Assembly: GCA_017557525.1 (NCBI GenBank)
Contig: JAFYYN010000176.1
Span: 1-40,247, forward strand
Reading direction: 5' to 3'
From: Lachnospiraceae bacterium
Lineage (GTDB): Bacteria; Bacillota; Clostridia; Lachnospirales; Lachnospiraceae
DNA length: 40,247 nt
Shown: positions 32,182 through 40,067 of the stretch, in pieces
Layout: every line of letters starts with the position of its first letter
Numbering within the stretch: position 1 is the stretch's first letter
Notes under the pieces: model-generated
What the model was told of the DNA's origin: nothing
The model's database searches: none
What the model saw: only the letters and a program-made list of their open reading frames with translations
Translations under genes and position numbers: made by a program

Positions 32182-33057
32182 ATGCTGATAGATTTTCATA
32201 CACATGCCTTCCCGGATGAACTGGCCGGGAAGGTTATTCCCATGATAGCGGATAAGGCTGCTATAAGATATTATACGGAGGCAACGAATACATCGCTCCT
32301 AAAATCCATGGAGATCGCGGGGATAGATATGAGCGTGGTACTGCCGGTGGTCACTAAGCCTTCCCAGCATATAACGATCAATGAGACCGCCAAGTATATA
32401 AATGAGAAGTATTTCCCAAGACTGCTGTCGTTTGGAGGGATACATCCTGATAATGAGAATTACCGTGAAATCTTAAAAGGTCTGATAAGGGATGGCATTA
32501 AGGGGATCAAGCTGCATCCCTTGTATCAGGGAGTAGCTATAGACGACATAAGAAATCTGAGGATAATAGAAAATGCATGTGAACTGGGGATGATAGTTGT
32601 CATACATGCAGGAAGAGATCTGAGTTTCCCGGGTGATCTGGTGTCACCCGAAAGGATAAGCCGTATGCTAGACGAAATCCATCCGGATAAGATGGTGCTG
32701 GCGCATATGGGGTCATATGCCCAGTGGGATGAAGTATATGATATTCTTTGTGGAAGGGGCGCATATCTTGACACTTCTTTTGCCCTGAATCCGGTCAGGC
32801 CTATGACCGACTCTGAGGAAGGCCTTAAGCGGCTGAAAGAGAATCCTATACTTGTTCCGTCCCTGACACAGGAAAAATTCATAAAGATGGTTAAAAAGAA
32901 CGGCGTGGATCGTATCCTGTTTGCAAGCGACAGTCCATGGTGCGATCAGAAGGAAACCTATGAGTTGGTGAACTTGTGCCTGGAGGAAAAAGACAAAAAC
33001 GCTGTTTTCTTTGAAAACGCCCTCAAATTGCTTGACCTTTCAGGTTTTAACACATAA
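32182..33057 (+). CDS. Amidohydrolase_2-family metal-dependent hydrolase
   Basis: This 291-residue TIM-barrel protein starts MLIDFHTHAFPDE, where H-x-H binds metal. Other ligand candidates are the His in IKLHP (about 113), the His of VVIHAG (about 142), LAHMG (about 173) and the final Asp in FASDSPW. This matches the ACMSD-like (amidohydrolase 2) family, which includes decarboxylases and lactone hydrolases acting on cyclic or carboxylated substrates. No particular substrate can be named. It starts a unit of same-strand genes with PPC and esterase-fusion proteins. Confidence 0.85.
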   Translation: MLIDFHTHAFPDELAGKVIPMIADKAAIRYYTEATNTSLLKSMEIAGIDMSVVLPVVTKPSQHITINETAKYINEKYFPRLLSFGGIHPDNENYREILKGLIRDGIKGIKLHPLYQGVAIDDIRNLRIIENACELGMIVVIHAGRDLSFPGDLVSPERISRMLDEIHPDKMVLAHMGSYAQWDEVYDILCGRGAYLDTSFALNPVRPMTDSEEGLKRLKENPILVPSLTQEKFIKMVKKNGVDRILFASDSPWCDQKETYELVNLCLEEKDKNAVFFENALKLLDLSGFNT

Positions 33058-33098
33058 ATTTATAATTTGAAAAAATCATATGGAGGAGGAGCTTACAG

Positions 33099-33533
33099 AT
33101 GGATTACCGTAATATGAATGATGTATACTATATCAGAGTAGACAAGGGAGAAGAGATAATAGGAAAACTTCTCGAAGTATGTAAAAATGAGGGTATAAAG
33201 TCAGGGATTTTTACCGGGATTGGCGGCTGCAGCAAGGCGGAAATACAGACATTTGATCCTGGTAGGGGATGCTTCGATACTGAAACAATTGAGGGAATGC
33301 TGGAGCTAATAAATATTACAGGAAACATATTTTCTGAGGATGACCGGCTTTTCCATCATGCCCATGCCTTGTTCTCCTACAAAGTCGGATCGGAGCACAA
33401 AATGGCAGGAGGGCATATAAAGTCAATAACCGTTCTGTATACAGCAGAAATAGAATTAAGGCCGGTCATCGGAGGCATGATTGGAAGAAAACACGACGCT
33501 GAAACCGGCACTGGTTTTTGGAGCTTTAAGTAA
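33099..33533 (+). CDS. PPC/DUF296 domain protein
   Basis: This 144-residue protein is a single PPC (plant and prokaryote conserved, DUF296) domain. Typical features are the YYIRVDKGEEIIGKLLEVCK start, SGIFTGIGGCSKAEI strand, HHAHALFSY and AGGHIKS segments; the histidines in the last two are likely metal ligands. In plants the domain trimerises in AT-hook proteins. Bacterial stand-alone forms have no AT hook and an unknown role, though some lie beside metabolic genes. RBS TGGAGGAGG. Gap to the amidohydrolase is 41 bases. Confidence 0.9.
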   Translation: MDYRNMNDVYYIRVDKGEEIIGKLLEVCKNEGIKSGIFTGIGGCSKAEIQTFDPGRGCFDTETIEGMLELINITGNIFSEDDRLFHHAHALFSYKVGSEHKMAGGHIKSITVLYTAEIELRPVIGGMIGRKHDAETGTGFWSFK

Positions 33534-33602
33534 CAAAAAAGAGGCCAAAGCAGGTATCATAATTAAAAAGGAGACCACACAAAAAACAGTAGGAGGATGA
33601 AA

Positions 33603-34826
33603 ATGTCAAAATACGGAGAAGAAGCTAAGAGACTGCATAGGGAAGGAAACAGATGCTCGGCCTCAGTTTACAAGGCATTTGCAGATGTAAATATAAACAG
33701 TGACAATAACATACCTGCGCCACGAAGTGAAGACGGGAAATGTGGTACAGTGCTTGCCGCAGAGAAACTGATAAGAGAGATGGGACTGGGGGATGTGTCT
33801 GATTTTGACAATGAATTTTTGAGAGTATACGGATCATTAAAATGTGCCGAACTTCTAAAAATGCATGGAAGAAGATGCAATGAATTTGTCGGATTTACTG
33901 CGGAGTATGTTGAAAAACTTATGGGGAAAAACAATAACATTGTACCGGAAAGAGTTATCGAGATGCGTAAAGCCTGGGCAGAGGGCGATGCCAAAAGGGA
34001 CGCAGGACTTGAGGAGCCGGAAAGTATAGAGAAATTCAGGAATATTTCTTACGGACCTTATGGGGATTGGAATCTGCTTGATGTATACCGTCCAAAAAAC
34101 AAGACAGGAGAAAAACTTCCCCTTATCGTGAGCATTCATGGCGGTGGATATTTCTATGGGGATAAGGAGCTTTACAGGTTTTACTGTATGCATCTGGCAG
34201 AGTATGGGTTTGCAGTGATCAATTATAATTACAGGCTGTCTCCCGAAAACAAATTCCCGGCACCTCTTGAGGATGCTTTGGCTGTTTTCAACTGGATCTC
34301 AACTAATTCCGACCGATACGGGCTTGACAAGGACAATGTCTTTATGGTGGGAGATTCGGCAGGCGCACAGCTTGTGAGCCAGTTTGCATGCATATGTTCA
34401 AATAAGGCATATGCAGACATATTTGGATTTAATCTTCCGGATGATGTGAAGTTAAAGGGAGTATCCTTAGCATGTGGGATGTATAATATACGTCGCAGGT
34501 CTGACGGCAACAATGATTTAATGCTTGATTATCTGGGCACCTTTGATCTGTTAAAAGACCCAAGGACTGAGGTCCATGAATATATTACCTCGGATTATCC
34601 GCCTGCATTTGTTTTCTCTGCAGAGAATGATTTCCTTGTAACCGAATGCGAGCCTTTTGCAGAGTTCCTAGGGCAGAAAGGGATAAAGGCCAAGGCAAAG
34701 ATATACGGGAAAAAGGAAGATGTGGAAGTAGGTCACGTATTCCATGTTAATCTGAAGCTTCCGGTTGGTGAAGAGGCTAACAGGGATCAGACAGACTTCT
34801 TCAAGTCACTGATTAAAGATTATTAA
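33603..34826 (+). CDS. Fusion: C_GCAxxG_C_C redox-type domain plus alpha/beta-hydrolase
   Basis: This 407-residue protein joins two unrelated parts. Residues 1-110 match the C_GCAxxG_C_C family (small redox-active cysteine proteins of anaerobes): C18 in GNRCSAS, C47 in GKCGTVLAAE, C81 in GSLKCAELL and C92 in RRCNEF. Residues from 145 form an HSL/BD-FAE-type esterase: oxyanion motif HGGGYF (179-184), nucleophile S252 in GDSAGA, an Asp in the SAENDFLVTE region and a late His in VGHVFH. The start at 33603 leaves six bases after AGGAGG; an ATG at 33597 directly touches that site. No signal peptide. The activity could be a carboxyl/feruloyl esterase, but the role of the cysteine domain is open. 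Confidence 0.82.
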   Translation: MSKYGEEAKRLHREGNRCSASVYKAFADVNINSDNNIPAPRSEDGKCGTVLAAEKLIREMGLGDVSDFDNEFLRVYGSLKCAELLKMHGRRCNEFVGFTAEYVEKLMGKNNNIVPERVIEMRKAWAEGDAKRDAGLEEPESIEKFRNISYGPYGDWNLLDVYRPKNKTGEKLPLIVSIHGGGYFYGDKELYRFYCMHLAEYGFAVINYNYRLSPENKFPAPLEDALAVFNWISTNSDRYGLDKDNVFMVGDSAGAQLVSQFACICSNKAYADIFGFNLPDDVKLKGVSLACGMYNIRRRSDGNNDLMLDYLGTFDLLKDPRTEVHEYITSDYPPAFVFSAENDFLVTECEPFAEFLGQKGIKAKAKIYGKKEDVEVGHVFHVNLKLPVGEEANRDQTDFFKSLIKDY

Positions 34827-34863
34827 TATTACTATTGACCTTAAGTGGAGGAGGAAAGATCAT

Positions 34864-36210
34864 ATGACAGAATTAAAATGCCCTCATTGCGGTCAGGTTT
34901 TTACGGTGGATGAAAATGAGCTGGACTCTATCGTAAATCAGATAAGGGATTCTGAGTTTAAGCAGGATGTCAATGCCAAGGTTGCCGAGGCAGTAGAACA
35001 TCTCAAGAAAGAGCATCAGCTTGAACTGGACAGCAAGGACAAGGAAATGCGCCTTGAACTGCAGATGAAGGAAGCTGATACTGCAGCCAAATATAAGGAC
35101 ATGGCAGATAAGGAAATCCGTGATCTCGAAGGTAAGCTAAGGGGTGCAGAGGAAGAGCGTGACAGGCTCAAGATGGAAATCGAAAATATCCGTTCCAGGA
35201 ATGAGGCTGAAGTCCTTAAAGCCGTTCAGGGAGAAAAGGAAAAGGTCGCTTCATTAGAGTCGGATAAGAAGCTGCTTGAGCTTGCTGTGAAAAACGAGGA
35301 AGAAAAAGGGAAGACTAAAGTCCTTGAAGCAGTCCAAAAGGCCAATGAGGAGATTCGTACACTTGAGCTGGCAATCTCAAGCGAGAAGGAACGTAATAAA
35401 ATCCTTCTTGAGGAAAAGGACAAGCAGATAGAGTTCTATAAAGACATGAAAACCAAGATGTCAACCAAAATGGTTGGCGAAAGCCTGGAACAGCATTGTC
35501 AGATACAGTTTGAACAGCTGAGAGCAACTGCTTTCAGAAACGCATATTTCGAGAAGGACAATGATGCTAAGTCCGGAAGCAAGGGTGATTTCATTTATCG
35601 TGAGAATGATGAGAATGGCAATGAGATAGTATCCATTATGTTTGAGATGAAGAATGAGATGGATACTACATCTACAAAGCACAAAAATGAGGATTTCCTA
35701 AAGGAACTTGACAAAGACCGCAGAGAAAAAAGCTGTGAGTATGCTGTCCTGGTTTCCCTGCTTGAAGCAGACAGTGAGATATACAACGCCGGTATAGTAG
35801 ATGTGTCACATAAGTTTGAAAAGATGTATGTTGTCCGTCCGCAGTGCTTTATACCGATCATCACGCTGCTCAGGAATGCAGCCATGAATGCCATGACATA
35901 TAAAAGGGAGCTGGTTAAGGCACAGAACCAGAATATCGATATCACTAATTTTGAATCCAGCCTGCTGAAGTTCAAGGAGGAATTTGGACGTAATTACGGC
36001 ATTGCCCATGACCATTTCCAGAAGGCTATCGAGGAGATAGACAAGACTATAGATCACCTTGAAAAGGTGAAAAAGGAGCTTTTAGGTTCTGATAATCAGC
36101 TCAGGCTTGCAAACAACAAGGTGGATGATGTCAGCATCAAGAAACTGACAAAAAATAATCCGACCATGCAGAAGAAATTTGAAGAGCTTAAGAATATGTC
36201 CTCAGAATGA
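34864..36210 (+). CDS. DUF2130 protein: zinc finger, coiled coil, nuclease-like domain
   Basis: This 448-residue protein begins with LKCPHCGQVF, a single C-x2-C knuckle, followed by a long charged coiled coil (about residues 40-200: many K/E/L heptads). The C-terminal DUF2130 domain starts near 205 with KMVGESLEQHCQIQFEQLRA. Its core SGSKGDFIYRE...VSIMFEMKNE has the D...(E)xK arrangement of PD-(D/E)xK nucleases, with GDF and E-M-K at the expected spacing. The architecture suggests a DNA-acting protein, but the function is not established. GGAGGAGG precedes the ATG. It ends the forward unit at a bidirectional terminator. Confidence 0.88.
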   Translation: MTELKCPHCGQVFTVDENELDSIVNQIRDSEFKQDVNAKVAEAVEHLKKEHQLELDSKDKEMRLELQMKEADTAAKYKDMADKEIRDLEGKLRGAEEERDRLKMEIENIRSRNEAEVLKAVQGEKEKVASLESDKKLLELAVKNEEEKGKTKVLEAVQKANEEIRTLELAISSEKERNKILLEEKDKQIEFYKDMKTKMSTKMVGESLEQHCQIQFEQLRATAFRNAYFEKDNDAKSGSKGDFIYRENDENGNEIVSIMFEMKNEMDTTSTKHKNEDFLKELDKDRREKSCEYAVLVSLLEADSEIYNAGIVDVSHKFEKMYVVRPQCFIPIITLLRNAAMNAMTYKRELVKAQNQNIDITNFESSLLKFKEEFGRNYGIAHDHFQKAIEEIDKTIDHLEKVKKELLGSDNQLRLANNKVDDVSIKKLTKNNPTMQKKFEELKNMSSE

Positions 36211-36214
36211 ACAG

Positions 36215-36256
36215 AATCCCCGTTTCAGACCGTAAAGGTTTGAAACAGGGATTTTT
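36215..36256. terminator. Bidirectional terminator between DUF2130 and the permease gene
   Basis: AATCCCCGTTTCA (36215-36227) pairs with TGAAACAGGGATT (36241-36253; one mismatch), with an inner ACC/GGT extension and a T run to 36256. On the other strand the AATCCC arm is followed by few T, so the function is best in the + direction. The minus-strand permease gene stops at 36260, immediately beside it. Confidence 0.75.
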
Positions 36257-36259
36257 CTT

Positions 36260-38545
36260 TCACTCTTTGAGGGCCATTACCATATCGATCCTTCTGATCT
36301 TCAATGACAGGAGCAGGGTAGTTACTATTGTACACAGAGATACTGTGAGACATACAGCTATAAGATCCGGACTCGTTATATGCGGGTAAATTTTCAGTGT
36401 ATCGTTGGAAAACGTTGAACAGTATATATCCAGGAATTTAATCCCAAGCGGTAATCCGAAAAGTGTTCCTATGCCTAATATGATAACGTTTTCAAAGGAA
36501 GAGAGCAGACGTATCTCATTATAATGGAAACCCAGCACCCTGAATGTGTTGTACTCCTTTGAACGTTCCAGGAAACTGAGGATGCTCAGATTGTACAATA
36601 CTATTACAACCAGTACAAACGCAACAATTTTCATAAGGTTAAATATACCGCTGAAGGAGGTTTTAAATGCATTAAGATTATCCCTTTGCTGCAGGCTTGA
36701 TACTATACCGGAAATCCTGTTGTCACTCTTAAGATCATTCTCTTTTACGTTCCATCCGACCATCATCGCAGAGGGGGTAAATGTTGCGCCTGCATTGATC
36801 CAGCAGCTGTCCATGATATATAATGACTGCGGCATACTGGAAGGGATAATGCCGGCAATATCTAATCTGTAGCTCTTACCTGAAAAGGATGGGAATAACT
36901 CGACTGATTCTCCTATGCTTAGATCAAGTGCTTCAGCCATCCCCTCGGTGATGTATATCCCGTTGCCGGTTAGAGGTTCATCTGCTGTAGTTCTTAGATC
37001 GATATATTCTCCGGCGGAAAATACAGTGACAGGTTTGAAACATACGCCGTCTTTCCCGTAATTTACTTTGCACTGTACATTTTCTACGAGCTGGCCGTTA
37101 AGCTCCTCTTTTAGCCTGGCTACATCTTCAGCAGTACAATTCGTATTCAGTGTAAGCTTATAGCCGTAAACAAATTCGTCGGTATAGGTTTTTTCGGTAA
37201 AGGAGGCTATGGAATCGGGCATGCCAAACCCGATCACAAGAAGCATAAAGCTTCCGCAAACACTTATTATACCCAGCATGATGCGGGTTTTATGTGCTGA
37301 CGCATCCCTTAAGGTCCATTTCATGCCAAAACTCATTTTGTTCCATAATCTGCTAATTTTCTCCGGAAGGATGGTCTTATGCCTGATCCTATTCTGCATA
37401 TACTCCGCAGGAAGTCCGGTAAGCGTCTTTTTTGCAGCAAGGACTGAGGTGGTCACTGAGAGCAATATCAGAAGAAAAATGACGATCAGAGTACCGGGGG
37501 TGTGCTTTACGGGCCATTCGGGCATTGTTATTATTGCTTTCTGTGTATTCTGTATTATATATGAGAATGGGAATGAACAAACATAGCCTATTAGGGTACC
37601 GATTACGCTGACAGAGAATCCGTAAAGCGAATAGTATACTATGAGGCTGCGGTTGGAAAAGCCCAGTGCTTTAAGTGATGCGATATCGGAGCTTTGTGCA
37701 TCGATAAGTCTTTTTATGGTGGTATGCATCGAGAGCACTGACAGAAGAATGAAAAGAGATGAAAACAGTATTGACATTCTTTTTAAGTTACCGGTCTGGT
37801 TAATGACGAATGAAACGTCAAAAAGGGTATCCCTGTTATAATATGCCAAAAATCTTTCGCCTAAGATATCGTTAATGTTTTTCTTTAATGCTTCTCCGTT
37901 ACTCTTTATTTCCAAAAGATTGCAGTTTATCATTATATCGAAGGAGCGAGCCACATCATCGCTCATATATCCATAGCCGTAGCGTTCATGATCAGGTATG
38001 TAGTAATCGGATGTTCCTACAAAGTGAGTCCTTTCGGAAGAGAGGATAAGTCCTTTGACCTCGGCTTCTGTTGTTTTGCCGTTAAATGTAAGATTTATGC
38101 TGTCACCTACAGAGATATTGCTTTTCCCGGCATATTCCGTATCTATCCAGACGGCATTGCGAATGGCACTGTTATATCCGTCGCCTTCTATAACATACAT
38201 TTTGGAAACATTTTCGTTGCCGGCTGTATCCAGGCTTATATATGAAGTCTTGCCGTTAATATCCGTCGCTGAAACAGACAGACGCAGCCTTGGAGATAAA
38301 TCACTAACGCCCTCGGTATTACGTATTTCCGATAGATCATTATCAGTAAAATACGATGCAAGTATCCACTCATCCGCAAGATTGGTCTCGTCTGCAAATG
38401 AGCTAAATTCATACTCTATACCCTTCCATACACCCTCAAGACCGCTGTATACCGTTACCGAAAGTATTGCAAGCAATATTACTGATAAGAATTGGAGTTT
38501 AAACTGTTTAATGCTTCTGAGCATTTTTTTAAACAAAAAAGTCAT
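36260..38545 (-). CDS. ABC transporter permease, two FtsX domains (MacB-like)
   Basis: This 761-residue protein has an N-terminal transmembrane helix (about 15-37), a long outside region, then FtsX core 1 (about 255-380: ISSLFILLSVLSMHTTIKRL region with further helices), a linker helix near 425, a second outside region and FtsX core 2 (about 640-750), ending in MVMALKE. This is the duplicated permease topology of Firmicute MacB/FtsX transporters, which handle peptides, lipids or antibiotics. The start is supported by AAAGGAT on the minus strand. It overlaps or nearly touches the ATPase gene (stop at 38550), so the two are one operon under TetR control. Confidence 0.9.
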   Translation of the reverse strand: MTFLFKKMLRSIKQFKLQFLSVILLAILSVTVYSGLEGVWKGIEYEFSSFADETNLADEWILASYFTDNDLSEIRNTEGVSDLSPRLRLSVSATDINGKTSYISLDTAGNENVSKMYVIEGDGYNSAIRNAVWIDTEYAGKSNISVGDSINLTFNGKTTEAEVKGLILSSERTHFVGTSDYYIPDHERYGYGYMSDDVARSFDIMINCNLLEIKSNGEALKKNINDILGERFLAYYNRDTLFDVSFVINQTGNLKRMSILFSSLFILLSVLSMHTTIKRLIDAQSSDIASLKALGFSNRSLIVYYSLYGFSVSVIGTLIGYVCSFPFSYIIQNTQKAIITMPEWPVKHTPGTLIVIFLLILLSVTTSVLAAKKTLTGLPAEYMQNRIRHKTILPEKISRLWNKMSFGMKWTLRDASAHKTRIMLGIISVCGSFMLLVIGFGMPDSIASFTEKTYTDEFVYGYKLTLNTNCTAEDVARLKEELNGQLVENVQCKVNYGKDGVCFKPVTVFSAGEYIDLRTTADEPLTGNGIYITEGMAEALDLSIGESVELFPSFSGKSYRLDIAGIIPSSMPQSLYIMDSCWINAGATFTPSAMMVGWNVKENDLKSDNRISGIVSSLQQRDNLNAFKTSFSGIFNLMKIVAFVLVVIVLYNLSILSFLERSKEYNTFRVLGFHYNEIRLLSSFENVIILGIGTLFGLPLGIKFLDIYCSTFSNDTLKIYPHITSPDLIAVCLTVSLCTIVTTLLLSLKIRRIDMVMALKE

Positions 38546-38549
38546 TTCA

Positions 38550-39218
38550 TTATCCTTTCCGGATCTCGTCCGATACTATTTTGCCGTCTCTAAGTCTGAT
38601 GACATGATCTGCGATCTCAGCCACGTCGGGGTTATGCGTGACAACAACCACAGCGGTATCCTTGTTTTTTGAGTATCTTTTCAGTATATCAAATATCTTG
38701 TTACCGGTTGCCACGTCAAGAGCTCCCGTGGGTTCATCGCAGAGCAGTAGTTTTGGAGATTTGGCAACAGCCCTGGCAATGGCAACTCTCTGCATTTCAC
38801 CGCCTGAGAGCTGGTTTGGAAAGTTATTCATTCGTTTTGACAGTCCCACATCTTTTAAGATCCTTGTGACTTCGCCGGCATTTCCGTTAAGGGTTGCCGC
38901 TATTCCTACGTTTTCGTATGCTGTGAGATTTTCCACAAGATTGTAAAACTGAAATACGAAACCGACATTTTTTCTGCGATATTCAGTTAACTTCTTTTCA
39001 GAAAATGAGGAAATGTCTTCATCGTTGATGAGTATGCTGCCATCAGTAGGACGGTCCATGCCTCCGAGCATATTCAGCATTGTGCTCTTTCCGGAACCTG
39101 ACGGTCCAAGGATGACTGTGAATTCGCCTTCCCTTATTTCTGCGGAGACACCGCCCAGTGCAGATATCTCTTCAAGACCTGAACTGTATTTTTTTACAAG
39201 ATTTCTTAAAACTACCAT
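38550..39218 (-). CDS. ABC transporter ATP-binding protein (MacB/LolD type)
   Basis: This 222-residue ATPase has Walker A GPSGSGKS, Q-loop FQFYNLVENLTAYENV, signature LSGGEMQRVAIARA, Walker B LLLCDEPTGALD and H-loop VVVVTHNP. The Q-loop and GALD sequence place it in the MacB/LolD-type (FtsX-coupled) subfamily. AAGGAG lies seven bases before the ATG on the minus strand. Promoter and operators are in the intergenic space towards the TetR gene. Together with the permease it is expected to export a toxic or signalling compound. Confidence 0.95.
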   Translation of the reverse strand: MVVLRNLVKKYSSGLEEISALGGVSAEIREGEFTVILGPSGSGKSTMLNMLGGMDRPTDGSILINDEDISSFSEKKLTEYRRKNVGFVFQFYNLVENLTAYENVGIAATLNGNAGEVTRILKDVGLSKRMNNFPNQLSGGEMQRVAIARAVAKSPKLLLCDEPTGALDVATGNKIFDILKRYSKNKDTAVVVVTHNPDVAEIADHVIRLRDGKIVSDEIRKG

Positions 39219-39246
39219 TTTTTTGCTCCTTTCATAAATGACACAC

Positions 39247-39275
39247 TTGTGTATCTTTTGGCGATATGATATAAT
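39247..39275 (+). promoter_or_regulatory. Promoter of the TetR gene
   Basis: TTGTGT (39247-39252), a 17-base spacer and a perfect TATAAT (39270-39275). The -35 box lies inside the left operator. Confidence 0.6.
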
Positions 39276-39294
39276 GAGTTTTGGCGTAAGTCAA
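39266..39294 (-). promoter_or_regulatory. Promoter of the ABC transporter operon
   Basis: On the minus strand TTGACT (39294-39289), a 17-base spacer and TATCAT (39271-39266). The -10 boxes of both divergent promoters overlap. The left operator lies at the expected transcription start, where binding would repress. Confidence 0.65.
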
Positions 39295-39380
39295 TAGATT
39301 TGGCTAAAGATACACGATGTTGTAGTTGGTGTGTCATTTTTTACAGTAATGGGAAAAAGCTAAAAGGAAAGGGAATTAAC

Positions 39381-39977
39381 ATGATCTGTTCAAAGAATCC
39401 GTCAGCCATACGTTCGCAGGAAGAGATAAGAGTAGCTCTCTTAAAGTTAATGGAGCAGTATCCCTATTCAGAGATAACCGTCAAACAGATAGTCCTTGAG
39501 GCCAAAGTTGTAAGAAAGACTTTTTATAGGAATTTCACGTCAAAAGATGATGTGCTTGACTCAATTCTTGACGTATTTATTATGGAGTACACTTCGGAGC
39601 TCTATGCCGCAAAGGGAAGGTCATGGCTGGAGGTCATTATCAGTTTCTGCGTAAAATATAAGAATATTGCGCTCTTACTCGATAAAAATGATATGATGTA
39701 TCTGGTACTTAAGAAACTTAATGACTCACTTCCTGCGCGACACGACGAAGCGGAGGCCTTGGGGTTCATACCTGAGGAATTTTTTGGCGATCTCGATATG
39801 ACATATATTATTCCTTTTAATACGGGGGCACTGTGGAATGTTATATATACATGGGTACACCGGGGGATGAAAGACGATCCAAAACAGATACTCTCGGTAT
39901 TAAGGGATTATACATTAAGGCTTCCGCAGTGGGGGATCCCGAGGCTGGATACAGGGGAAAAAAACGGGCATGAATGA
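39381..39977 (+). CDS. TetR-family regulator of the ABC transporter
   Basis: This 198-residue protein has a TetR HTH at about residues 10-55: RSQEEIRVALLKLMEQYPYS, then ITVKQIVLEAKVVRKTFYRNF with the typical T-F-Y-x-x-F recognition end. The remaining helices form the ligand-binding part. The C-terminal region resembles the TetR_C_33/YfiR type found near ABC exporters in Firmicutes, but this is not certain. ATG at 39381 is chosen because AAAGGAAAGGGA lies upstream and the HTH begins here; the open frame upstream runs through the operator region. It is transcribed divergently from the exporter and most probably binds the repeated half-sites between them. Confidence 0.85.
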   Translation: MICSKNPSAIRSQEEIRVALLKLMEQYPYSEITVKQIVLEAKVVRKTFYRNFTSKDDVLDSILDVFIMEYTSELYAAKGRSWLEVIISFCVKYKNIALLLDKNDMMYLVLKKLNDSLPARHDEAEALGFIPEEFFGDLDMTYIIPFNTGALWNVIYTWVHRGMKDDPKQILSVLRDYTLRLPQWGIPRLDTGEKNGHE

Positions 39978-40006
39978 CATTCTGTGTGAAATTAGCAGAA
40001 TTAATA

Positions 40007-40034
40007 TTGACACATTTTCTAATAATGGTAAAAT
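40007..40034 (+). promoter_or_regulatory. Promoter of the secreted protein gene at the right edge
   Basis: A perfect TTGACA (40007-40012), a 16-base spacer and TAAAAT (40029-40034), 34 bases before the ATG, with GGAGGG at about 40055. Confidence 0.65.
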
Positions 40035-40067
40035 TGTATATGATCTTTTATGATGGAGGGAAAAAGT

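Larger units (their letters stand above)
39237..39338. promoter_or_regulatory. Divergent control region: two nested perfect inverted repeats, four GAYACAC half-sites
   Basis: Two perfect 10-bp inverted repeats are nested: AATGACACAC (39237-39246) with GTGTGTCATT (39329-39338), and GTGTATCTTT (39249-39258) with AAAGATACAC (39306-39315). On the left the arms lie two bases apart and form GACACAC-TT-GTGTATC. On the right they are 13 bases apart, as GATACAC-N13-GTGTGTC. All four share GAYACAC. This looks like a TetR operator (left) and a pair of separated half-sites (right), framing the promoters of both genes. Confidence 0.75.

Noticed and set aside
38055-38672. Plus-strand frame of 205 codons over the permease/ATPase genes
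   Set aside because: Opposite to an ABC operon with all motifs; no RBS and shadow-like composition.
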